NCBI RefSeq assembly: GCF_001704415.2
Contig: NC_030826.1
Coordinates: 54,765,362-54,829,361 of the forward strand
Source: Capra hircus
Lineage: Eukaryota > Chordata > Mammalia > Artiodactyla > Bovidae
Direction of reading: 5' to 3'
Length of the DNA stretch: 64,000 bases
The translations under genes and the position numbers were made by a program. Positions within the stretch are counted from its first letter, which is position 1. Each line of letters begins with the position of its first letter. Of the stretch, positions 21,641 to 33,600 are shown piece by piece. The notes under the pieces are model-generated. The model was not told where the DNA came from. It saw only the letters and a list, made by a program, of their open reading frames with translations, and did not search any database.

Positions 21641-24600
21641 GCGGTGGTCTCTGGCTTCTGGTGATGTCCTCCCCTCCCCCCCGCAGGAGGAGGAGACGCT
21701 GTCCTTCATCCGAGACAGCCTGGAGAAGAGCGACCAGCTCACCAAGAACATGGTGAGTAACCCCTCGCTGGGAGGGCCTCCAGACGCTGCGACCCAGGGG
21801 TTTGGTACCTAAAGCCTGAGGCTTCTGGCCTGGGTGGTGATGGGTGTTAACGTCTGGGTTTCTCTAGCAACAGTGTTACACTTCTTACACTCTCTTCCCC
21901 TTGCCCGCCACTTCGCTGAGAATGCGGCAGCCCCCCCACATATCTGCTTTCTGCCTAAGTTCTCCATTCTTCTTTCTCTCCTTCCGCAAACATTTAGTGA
22001 GACTGACTTAAGTGGGCTGGGTACTGGCCATGGGTCACCCTTAGTTTAAGCGCGGGTATCACGGGTGGGGGTACCACTTCTGAGATTACTGAGGGCAGGA
22101 GACTCAGCTGTCACTCTGGAGAGGTGGAGGGGTAGAATGAGTCAGAAATCAGATAGATGCAGGATCTAGCCCTTGCCCCTCCACTTTTTTGTGTGTGGCT
22201 CCTGACAGGTAACGCTGAGCCTCAGTTACCTCCTCTGCTAAAATAGACGATGCCAATCTCCATTGTAGCTGTGAAGGTCATAGAAGCTAATGAATGGAAA
22301 TGCCTCTTGCACAGTATCTGGTATACAGTAGGTACTCAATAAACATGAACTTCCTTTCTTATTCCGAAAAGAGCCTGGAAAACCCAAACTGAGTAGTAGA
22401 TAGGAAGGTGGGTATGTATTCAGTAACACAGTCATCAGGTGCTAGTCCTTACTTAATGAGATTTAGCCTTAGAGAGAGGGGGTTTGAAGGTACCAGGAAT
22501 GCATTTGAGGCTACTCTATATGAAACTAGTTCCTGTTCAGTCTAGGAAAGCATCAGGGAGAACATAAGTTGAGATCTGGCTTTAAAGGGTAGAAGGGAAG
22601 CCATCCTGAGGTGATTTTCTGAGAAGTTAATGTAACGGTTGCCTCGCCTTCAAATCAAACTTCAGCCAATTTATTTGGGCCACCTCCGATCTGCCAGGCA
22701 CATGGTAGATCCTGGGGATACAGTGGGGAATAAGTATACCCTGTCCGTCTCCTCTTGGAGCATACTGTCTAGAAAACCAGAGAAAAGGCAGCAAATGCGA
22801 AGACCTGGCGAGGGGCAGAAGCAGTGCTGGGACAACCCTGAGGCCTGAGAGCACGGGGCTTCCCCCCGTAGGTGTCTATCCTGTCATCCTTTGAAAGTCG
22901 CCTTATGAAGCTGGAGAACTCCATCATCCCCGTGCACAAGCAGACGGAGAACCTGCAGCGGCTGCAGGAGAATGTCGAGAAGACCCTGTCCTGTCTGGAC
23001 CATGTCATCAGCTACTACCACGTGGCCAGTGACACTGAAAAGATCATCAGAGAGGGGTGAGCTTGGACCAGAGGGTCACATTCCTAACGCCTCTTGGACC
23101 AGTAGGCTTTGGAAGTGGGGTAGAATATATATGAGTCTAGAGTCCCCTGTGTTAATTCTGTTCACCATTTCCAAATACCATTCCCTTAGTCCTTCCTATT
23201 TATCTTCCATCTACCCGGGCTAATATGGCTCTTCTCCTTTCCAGGCCCACAGGTAGGCTAGAGGAGTATCTGGGAAGCATGGCCAAGATTCAGAAGGCTG
23301 TGGAGTATTTCCAGGACAATAGCCCAGACAGCCCAGAGCTCAACAAAGTGGTAAGGGGCCAGCAGAGTGATGTGAGAGGTTGGGAGACACCAATCCCTGT
23401 CTGGGTCTCATGAGACACTGAACCAGCTAAAAGATAATATAGTCGAATGAAGAGAAGTATATAGTACCATGCACATACTACAGACATTGAAATCTCTGTT
23501 TCAGAAATTACAGGTCTACATTTTGATTGCATTTTAATAATTTAGCTAAATTATAAGTTGTTGTTTAGTTGCTGAGTTGTGTCTGATTCTTTTGTAACCC
23601 CGTGGACTGTAGTCTGCCAGGCTCCTCTGTCCATGGGATTTCCCAAGCAAGAATACTGGAGTGGGTTGCCATTTCCTTCTCCAGGGGATCTTCTCAACCC
23701 AGAGATCTCCTGCATCGGCAGGCAGGTTCTTTACCATTGAGCCACCAGAGAATGCACATTACAAGTTACCTATGAAATACAGATTTAACATTTGATTTTT
23801 ATAAATGCATGGGTATTTTTTATTGTACTGAAAAATAAATAATATAAAAATTACCATTTCTAACCATCTTGAAGGGAACAGTTCAGTGACATTCACGTTG
23901 TATAACCATTGCCACCTGGCTACACAGAAGACTGCAGGATCAGTACACTGTCACACTAGTAACCCAGAGGGGACACACCGCTATAACCACTATACTGCAA
24001 CCCATCAGTGGGCAGCCTAGACTCAGAGATTGGAATGTCAGGGGTTGGAGAACTTTGTTCTTGAGGATCTCTACCAAGTTCAGGTCACAGAGTGAAGAGC
24101 TCTGTGCTAGAACTTGGGTTTGGGGGTGGGCTAGAGAAGAAGACAAAAAAATATACAACTCCAGGTTTACCCTAGAGGACTTACTTTTCAAGTACGCAGA
24201 AACACTCCAACTCTTCTATTTTTAAAGCGTCTTTATTGAGATATAATTCACATACCAATAAAATTTTACCCATCTGAAGTATAAAGCTTAGTAGTTTAGT
24301 AATCAGTAATTTAGTAGTTTTAATAATCACCAAGTCATGCAACATCCCTGGAATAAATTTCATAACATACTCATCCCCTGTAAAAAGAGACACATTGGCA
24401 GTAACTCTTCTTCCCTCGCCTCCCCATTCACCCCGCCACTAGTACTCACTCATCTGTCTTCTTTGCACATTTACCTATTCTGGACTTCTGTAAGTGGAGT
24501 CACACAGTATGTAACCTTCTGAATCTAGCTTCTAATTGCCTGTTTACAAGGTTCACCTGTGTGGTAATGCATGTCAGTGCTTCATTCCATTATAGGGCTG

Positions 24601-27600
24601 AATTATATTGCATTCTATGGATCTACCACAGTTTGTCCATCCATCACTTGATCACTCCACTTTTTGGTGGTTATGAGCAGTGTTGCTATGAACACTTGTG
24701 TGCATACTTTTGTGTGGGCGTATATTTTTGATTCTCTTGTCTGCTCTGAATACCTATCACTTCAGATACGTGATTTGCAAATATTTCCCTTCATTCTATG
24801 GATTGTCTTTTCACTTTTTTTGCGGTGGCGGGTGGAGGGGGGCAGTGGCGCGGGGGAGTGCTCACAGCATGGCATGCAGGATCTCAATGCCCTGGCCAGG
24901 GATTGAGAAAGTATGGAGTCTTAAGCCTTGGACAGTCCGGGAAGTCCCCCTCTTTTCGCTTTTTTGATGGCATCGTTTTCAGCACATAAGTTTTTGACAT
25001 CCAGTTTGTGTTTTTTTTCTTTTGCTTTTCTAACAAGGGTTTCTAACAAACCCTTTTCTAACAAGAACACAAATTAATGGTGGAATGAAAAAATAATCAG
25101 CTGATACCTGTAAGCACCTACTTCTTGTAAAACTCTGGGTTTCACCTGCAAGCATACATTTTAAGAGAACACAAGGGAAAGAAATAATAAAGGAAGGCTT
25201 CCGAGCATTTCTTCTATGGGGAAAAGGAAGTGAAGGCAGAGGAGGGCTGAGACCCAGAAGCAGGAAGGGAAAGGAAGGGTATGGGGAGGCAAGGGCCAGC
25301 TGAGTGCTGAAGCAGCTGCGGACCCTCATCTTTCTCCCCGCCCTCCCTCCGTCCCATAGAAGCTGCTGTTTGAGCGGGGGAAGGAGTCACTGGAGTCCGA
25401 GTTCCGCAGCCTGATGACCCGGCACAGCAAGGTGGTGTCCCCAGTGCTCATCCTGGATCTGATCGGTGGTGAGGACGACCTGGAGCTCCAGGAGGAGGTG
25501 CCCCTGGAGCACCTGCCCGAGAGCGTGCTGCACGACGTGGTCCGCATCTCCCGCTGGTTGGTGGAATATGGCCGCAACCAAGGTGAGGCGGCCCGGGCGC
25601 TGGTGGCAGGCCAGAGGAGTGGGCCTCCCCTTCATTTCCTTAATCCACTTGCATGTCTTTGATAAGGAGTTTAGTTGGAGACACCGCGAGCCATAAATCC
25701 CGAGTGTGTGTGTCAAATTGTGAATCTAGCAAACCCATGCGTTTCTTTATATACCTTCCTTTCCAGTGTCTTTCCTTTTTTTCCCCCGAATTAATTGTAA
25801 AAATTTCAAATGGCACAGAAAGGTTTAGGTGAGAAACAGAAGTTCACTTCCCCGCTTCCCTGACGCCTACAGCGTAGCCCAAAGATGAGTACTGTTAAGG
25901 TTATTTACAGCCTTCCAAAAACATCTTTATGTGTGTGTGTGAGAGAGAGAGAGAGTGAATATGTGCGTTATCTCACCCTCATTCCCAGGTGGAAGGACAA
26001 TTGTCCTCTCTGACAATTGTTTTCTGGTTTTTGCTTTTAACTTAGTGACATGCCTTGAGAGCATTCCATATCAGTACATGTATGTCTGCTTCATTCTGTT
26101 TGACAGCTGCATAATATTCTGTGGTGTGTTGGTCCCATCATTTCTTTGGCCTGTCCCAGGATTAAAAAAACAACAACAACAACAACTCCTGAGTTAAGCA
26201 AAAAAATTTTTAAAAACTAATGAAAATTCAATTTTAAGCTACTTAGTCCTCCACATTCTCCTTCGCTTCGGCAGTGTGGACACGCGCCAAGCTGCCAGTG
26301 TGCCTTATCACTGTCCCCCTCCTTCTCGAGGACTGTGTGGTGCTGGGTCTCAGGGCTGCCTGTACCAACCACACAGGCTTGTCTGTGGCTCACGAACTGC
26401 ACTCTGGGAGCAGAGGGGTTGGCAGGAGTGATCCAGGGCCTCCCTTGGGATAAGGGAGGCCAGGGGATGCCTCCAGACCCCTCTGCCTCCTTCAGCCAGA
26501 ACCTCTGTGCTTTGGTCCATTTTGCGTGTTTGGAGCTGCTGAAATGTACCGTGGCATCTGTATCTTTTTTCCTCACTCATTTGAACTTTTTTATTTTCTA
26601 ATTTTCCAGTGTTGATAAAGTGCTGGAGTGAACATGCTTGTAGTGCTTGCTCTTCTTATTTAGGAAGTCCTTTGGGATATTTTCTCAAAGGTGCAGTTAT
26701 CAGGTAGAGCTGTCTGAACAGATCTGTAACCTTGCTATCTTACGCTCCTCTCCGGGCAGATGGGGCTGGTGGACTGACCCGTCGACAATCCTCCGGCTGT
26801 TTTTTCTTCCTTAACTTCGTTTATCTTAGCTATTTGACCGGGATATCACGATCCTCTAATTTTTAAAAAACTTTCACTTCATTCACCGCTAAAGAATAGT
26901 CTATTTTTTTCATTTACTGACATTTATTGTCTCTTTGCCGCCTATGCATTGCTCACATCCTTTGCATGCTCAGTCGCTGAAGTCATGTAGGACTCTCTGC
27001 AACCCCCTGGACTTTACCTCACCAGGCTCCTCTATCCATGGGATTATCTAGGCAAGAATACTGGAGTAAGTTGCCATTTCCTCCTCCAGGGAGAAGGACT
27101 TCCTGACTCAGGGATCGAACCCGGGTCTCCCACATTGCAGGCAGATTCTCTACTGACCAAGCCACCAGGGAAGTCCAAGAATACTAGAGTGCGTAGCCTG
27201 TCCCTTCTCCAGGGGATCTTCCTGACCCAGAAACCACAGCTTTTGACCTCTTACCAAGTTGAAGCTGGGTGTTAACTTTGTATTTTTTTTAATCTAAAAA
27301 AAAAACCCAGGAATTCCCTAGGTCCCATGGTTAGGACTCCACTTTCAGTTCCAGGGGCCTGCGTTCAATCCCTGGTCTGGGAACTAAGATCCCACAAGCC
27401 TCGGGGTGTGGCCAAAAATAAACAAAGTCAAAAAAGCCTTCCTTTCAAAGGGAGCTCTCTGGTGGTCCAGTGGTTAGGATTCTGCTTCCATTTAAGGAGC
27501 ACGGATTCGATCCTTGGTCGGGGAACCAAGAACCACATGCTGTGTGGCACAGTAAAAAAAATAACAACAAAAAACTCACAACTAACTGTTGGTTCTGTTG

Positions 27601-30600
27601 GAGGGTAGTTTCTCTCATAAGACTTTGCTTAATTTGGGACGAGGCCACGCTGGGGGCTGCTAGGAAGAGGTTCGCAGGTAGCAATAGCAGGTACCCACTG
27701 CTGCCCTGAGGAGCTGTGTCTGGAAGGGAGAGGGAGGCTCCCGGGCCAGGGCCAGGGACCTCAGCTGTCGCCTGTCTCCCCTCAGATTTCATGAACGTCT
27801 ACTACCAGATCCGCTCCAGCCAGCTGGATCGCTCCATCAAAGGCCTGAAGGAGCATTTCCGGAAGAGCAGCTCTTCCTCTGGGGTCCCCTACTCCCCTGC
27901 TATCCCCAACAAGAGGAAAGACACACCCACCAAGAAGCCAGTCAAGCGACCAGGTGAGCACCCCCCCACCGGCCCACCTCGGAACCATCCCGAGGGCCAC
28001 CTGGGACCTGGGTTGCCCAGGCCCACCCCGGGTTGAGCAGCGTCAGCCCCTTTAGAGCTTGTCCTCACAGTACCCCTGACCGTAGGTACATGGGACAGAA
28101 AGCAGGTGTCTGCCCACCCAGCAAGGCCTGGTCCAGTGAGCTCCTTTCTCGCGAGTCTAGGGGCTGTATAAGGGTCCTTGGAGCAGTGGGTCACAGGCCT
28201 GGAGAGGTGGGCTGACAGGTGCAGCGGCAGCCACTCGCTGGGCGCCCTTGGCCTGTCTCCGTCGTCTTGTGTAAAGGCCAGGCCTGCTGCCGCCACCAAA
28301 ACTGTGGAATGGGACAGGGGCAGGTGCGGCAGCCTTCACCTTCCAGGAAGCCCAGGCTGCTTGACCTGATGCGTAGTTAAGAAGTGGAGAGGGGAGAGTT
28401 TGCTCTTTCACAGTCCATCCATCCATCCAGAAAAAAAAAAATCCCAGGCCATCCTCACCGAAGGACACAGTCGGGCTTTTAGGTTCCACTCGAAGCTTGT
28501 GTCTGGCCGTGGGGACTCGGGGGAGGGTCGTTGAGGTGGGAGAGGCCTGGGCTGCAGGTGTCCTGGGCGAACAGCTCACTGTCTGGCCTTCTTCCCGTCA
28601 TCGTGTGCCCCGTGGTCTGTGCTCCGGGTAAACAGTGTCCCCGCGTGCCATCTTTCGCTTGGCAAGCCTGGCTGTGTCTGGCTGCTGAGAGGTGTTGCCC
28701 TCGAGAGACTGGGGTCTTCCGGGGTGAGGGACCACTGCAGACCCCAGGGAGAGAGAGAGAGCGCGTGAGGCCAGGGGCTGTTCCTGCCTCAGCCCACCTG
28801 GTCCAGCTGCTGTTGCCTCACGTGCCCAGAGGCACCGGTGGGACCGTCTTTCGTGACAGCGCTTTCCTTCCCTGCCCCTCAGGGAGCAGGGTTGCCTGTT
28901 CACAGTTGCCCTGAAAACCCGCTGCTCCTCAGGCCTTGGTTCAGGGTTTGGAGACACGGCAGAGCAGAGGCTGCCCGCAGGCAAGGCACCAGTGGGCAGG
29001 GCGGGAGGGAAGCCAGGGGCCCTTCCCCCCACCAGTGTGGATGTCCTGGCCGCCCCCCCGGGAGAACTGGCCGCAAACAGGGACTCTAGTAAGGCTGCCT
29101 ACGTGGCCACAGCCGCCCGCCACACGGGCCTTTCCGTCTCTGCGCCTCGGCTCAGTGAGGCTGTGGGGCTTCTTGGGCCTCGGCAGGCCTGCGCTCTCCT
29201 CCCCTCTGTCTCTTCTCCGACGGGCACCCCAGGACCCAGACTGCATCCAGGAGCACTGCTGGCCCTGCAGGGGAGCCGGGGTCTGATCTCGGTGCTCCCG
29301 CTGGACCTAAAGCAGCCTTGACTTCGAGCCTGCCGAAAGGATGGCTGTAGCTGTGAGGGTCCCTTTGGTTTCTGTGGAGTTTCAAGAGTTGTCAGAAGCT
29401 GGGGTTGAGGGGGGCTCAGAACTGATGTCGGAAACTAGGGAGACAGGACCCCAGGACGTGATTCCCAGCTCTTGAGGAGCGAAGCTGGGCGGTGCGGTGG
29501 GTAATGAAACACTGACCCTGGCATCATCCAAGGTAGTTGGGCACTTGATGGGCTTGGTGGCTGCCAGATCAATGTCCCCAGCCCACATCCACGTGGACGT
29601 GCTGGTGAGGCTCCTGCCGCACGGGCCCATCTGCTCCCGCTCGTCCGTGCGGCAGGAAACCAATTCACTCATTAGTGGGGCCGCTCGCTGAAGAACATGG
29701 CGAGACAGATGCTGAACTGGAGCCCTGAATTCGGCTGTTAGTAGCTAATTGTGGTTGGTGCGCACAGAGAGAAATGTCCCGCCTCCCCCAGCCTTTTGGG
29801 GAGCTGCCAGGACCCAAGCAGCCTCCCTGTGTTCAGAGATGCCGGGGGCCACCCAGGAGTCCCCAGGGGAGAGGGACCTGAGTTACCCTCACGGTGCCTG
29901 CCCTGCCCCCTGCTTTGTTAACGAGGCAGCTGCACACGTCCGTTTTGAGTGCTGTTTTACTTCCCCGACGTGTTCTGCCCTGAGCTCTCTCGCTCCCGTA
30001 GAGGTAGCTGACCTGAGAGGCTGTGGGCACCGCGGCATTGTCATTGTTCTCACGTGTGATACTAACTGTTGGTTTTTTCCCCCCATGCCAAGAGCATGCC
30101 CCCTTTCCTGCGGCCCTCCCGCTCCAGCTCTCTGTGTGGTGGCCTCTGTTAACTTCTCCTCGGCTTTTGAGTCATTCCCAAGAGCTCTGATGGTTCGGGT
30201 CCCTGCCCTGGTGTGTGGGCCACTCTGCCTCTGGATCTCCAAGCCTCCCACTGCTGTCCCTGGAAGCCCAGGCCCATTTCGCCATCTCCCGGGTCTCCTG
30301 CTTTTGGTGGGCTGCTGCTTGGCTGCTTCTGGCACTGAGCGTGCCCGGAGAGCTCGGCCTGCCCTTGGGAGAGGACCTGAGGGCCTCGAGGTGTCCCCCG
30401 GATCACCCTTTCTGGGCTCTAGAGTTCCGTGACTTGCTCCTCTGTCCCAGGGCCTATGATCTAAGTACCACTCAGTACTGTTGTTTTCTTTGTTAATTTT
30501 TGGTTCTTCTGGTGGATCTTTGCCCATCGCATCTCCTTCACCCACTGCACTTCCTCAAATGAACTCAGACCCAGAACATGAGGGTCACTGGCAGAACCAG

Positions 30601-33600
30601 GAGTCTCCTGAAGGAATAAAATGGCTCCGTTCCTCCATCCGGGCGTGCTCACTGCTGGGGGTGGGCGCGGGCCTGGGGGAGAGGGGCCGGTGGAGGGCTG
30701 CTGCTGTTTTCTCTCACTCATTTCCTAGGTCTTCTTGTCTCCTCTCTGTGTGGCTCTGGTGACAGGGACGATCCGTAAGGCTCAGAACCTTCTGAAACAA
30801 TATTCCCAGCATGGTCTAGATGGGAAAAAGGGGGGCTCTAACCTCATTCCTCTGGAAGGTAATCACCCCATGTTCCTCTCCAGTTCCCTTCTCCTCCACT
30901 GTGTATCCACTCCTGTGGCAGGGCAGAGCCTCCACCCCCCAGACGGCCTCTGGCATAAACCTGAGAGGGGCAGGGGGCGGGGGGGGGAACTGAGGTCCCT
31001 GGAGCCACTGAGCCCTGCTGGCTGGCTCAGGGGCAGCCTTTGTGGTCTTGGCCTAGTCCTGTCTGACTGAAGGCGGCTCTGCCCCCCGGGAGGCTTCCTG
31101 CCCCCTCCCCATCCTGTCTCTGTCCTTCTTGTCTCCCGTTTGAACTCGGAGAAAGTTCTCTGTCATGGGTAGCCCTTTCACGCTCAGACCAGCAGTGGCA
31201 GGACCAAGCTGGCTGCCCCCTGCCACCCTCCACCTTCAGAAAGGGGAGCATGTGCCATGGGAGACAAGCAGCCTATGTCCCCCCTGTCTCCCATCAGAGG
31301 AGGGACAGCCCTGCCCCAGTGGACCAGATCCGCCTTCAAAAGAATGTCCCTGGGGGACAAAAGGAGCCTGTCCCCCTTCATTGGGCAGTGACATTTCTCT
31401 AACTGGATCTCTCCCCAATACGGTGAGACTCAGCCCCTGGGGCTGAACATCAGACCTTCCGCAGCTGCCGGAAACTCTTTAGATACCCTCTGTGGTCCTC
31501 ACAGCTTTCTCAGCCTCCGGGTTTGGGGAAACTGGCTCCCAAGGGTGGTCCAGGCACTGCAAGTCAGGCTTGAAACGGCTGTTCCTGAGGTGGTCTGAGG
31601 CAGAGGAGGGGCTCAGAGCCCTCTCCAGTGCCCCCCCACACACCCCATCTCATATCCGCCTGGAGACTGAGGGCTTCTTCTCAGCGCCCCCCAACCCAAG
31701 AGGCAGCCACCCCGCCCCTGGATAAACGCTGCTTGTGTTTGCGGCCAACGTCTCGCTAGGTCACGAGCATGATTTCCGAGTTAAGCACCTGTCCGAGGCC
31801 CTGAACGACAAGGCCGGGCCGCTGGCCGGTGAGTACCGCAGCCCAGCCCACGGGCCGCCACTGCTGCACTCCCGGCCACCCCTCGGAGGGCCCGCTCCCG
31901 CCGCCCAGCCGGCCTCCGCTCCGAGGACGAGCCAGGCCTACTCGCCTCTCTCTCTCCCGGGCCTCCTCCTCTCTCTCTCTTGGGCACTAGGTCTCCCTGC
32001 CTCTCTCCAGACGGGAGTGCAGGCTGGGCTCTCAGGGCCTGGGCAGAGGGCAGAAGCTGCAGGCGGCCCCTTGGAGGGTAGGGAGTGCCCGCACCTGACT
32101 CCAGCAGCAGCTCCAAGGCTCCGACCCTCTCGGAGCCCGTCCCTTGGCACGTAGCATCCAGTTGCCTGCGGACACCACTGCCCCAGCCTCCAGTACCGTG
32201 GAGGGACCCCCCGCTCCTCCCGGGGCAGCTGACAACCAAGCAATCCTCCCTCTCTGGGGCTCACGTGGCCTGCTCTCCAACTTTAATCCCATGTCAGCTA
32301 GCCTCATAAACCAGAGTCCACCGCCTTTTTATACATTCCAGGCCTGGCCAGGCCGGTGTCTGCCTTTAGAGGCCCAGCATCTTCTGAGATGGCGCCAACC
32401 TCCTTGGGGTGGACATTGCCTCTTGCAGTTCAGAATCCCCTGTCTGGGGTCAGACATGTCTTCTCCGGGAAGTATACTGAGGGGTCTTGTCCTTGAATCC
32501 TCCCCCACACCTCCCACACCTGACGCTCTGGGACAGTAATACTGCCCACAGCAGAGCTGAAAATGAAGCTCAGACCAAGGCTGGACTCAGCCCCATTTTT
32601 CCCCCCTCAAACCCTGGCAGCTCTGCTGGAGCCCTCTCAGCTTTCTGCCAGCAGTCTTCCTCCCATCTGCTGCCAATCTGGCCAGGAGCTGGAGAGATTC
32701 ACGGCCCCCACCCTGGCAGGGAAAGGGGCTACCCCAGACCAGTAGCTCAGGGGCCCTGCTGTCCCCCCAGGGAGAGATGACATGCTGGACGTGGAAACAG
32801 ATGCCTACATTCACTGCGCTAGTGCCTTTGTCAAGCTGGCCCAGAGCGAGTACCAGCTGCTGACGGATGTCATCCCTGAGCACCATCAGAAAAAGACCTT
32901 CGACTCTTTAATACAGGTCTGGCCCCGCCCCGCCCCGACCAAACACCCCAAGTGAGAGCTATCCCTGCAGAAGCTTGAGTCTGGGCCAGGTTCCTAGCCC
33001 TTAACTCCAGCCATTGCCTCCACCCTGATCCTGGGGCCTCTGAACTGGGTGGTATGTCCTGATTGGAGGCACACACCCCCCCACACCCTTCCAGGTCCCC
33101 TCACCGGCCATGGGAGCCAGCTGGCTGTCCCTCCCCTGAGCCCTCCCCCTACCCCGCTCTCTCAGGACGCCCTGGACGGGCTCATGCTCGAAGGCGAGAA
33201 CATTGTGGTGGCCGCCCGCAAGGCCATCATCCGCCATGACTTCTCGGCCGTGCTCACTGTCTTCCCCATCTTGCGGCACCTCAAGCAGACCAAGCCTGAG
33301 TTTGACCAGGTGCTCCAGGTACGTGGGGGCAGGGGGGCCCTTGGGGATGCCACCTAGCAGGGCCTCCCAGGAGAACCGCATTCTCTGCTCAGAGTGGGGG
33401 GCAGCGGCAATTTCCTCGGGGCCCTGGGTGGGTGGAGGCGCTCTCGGGGGAGTGAGTAGAAGAGACAGTCCCCGGGGCGGGGGGCTGGGAAGGACCAGGG
33501 CTCCGGAGCCCTGTGCAGCCCTGTGGCTACATCCTCAGGGCACAGCCGCCAGCACCAAGAACAAGCTGCCCAGCCTCATCACTTCCATGGAGACCGTGGG

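Noticed and set aside
31735..31759. Upstream extension of EXOC7 exon 8 (frame reading FAANVSLG before HEHDF)
   Set aside because: Only about 34 bases are open before the in-frame TAA, and the acceptor at 31758-31759 gives the exact phase-1 join to exon 7.
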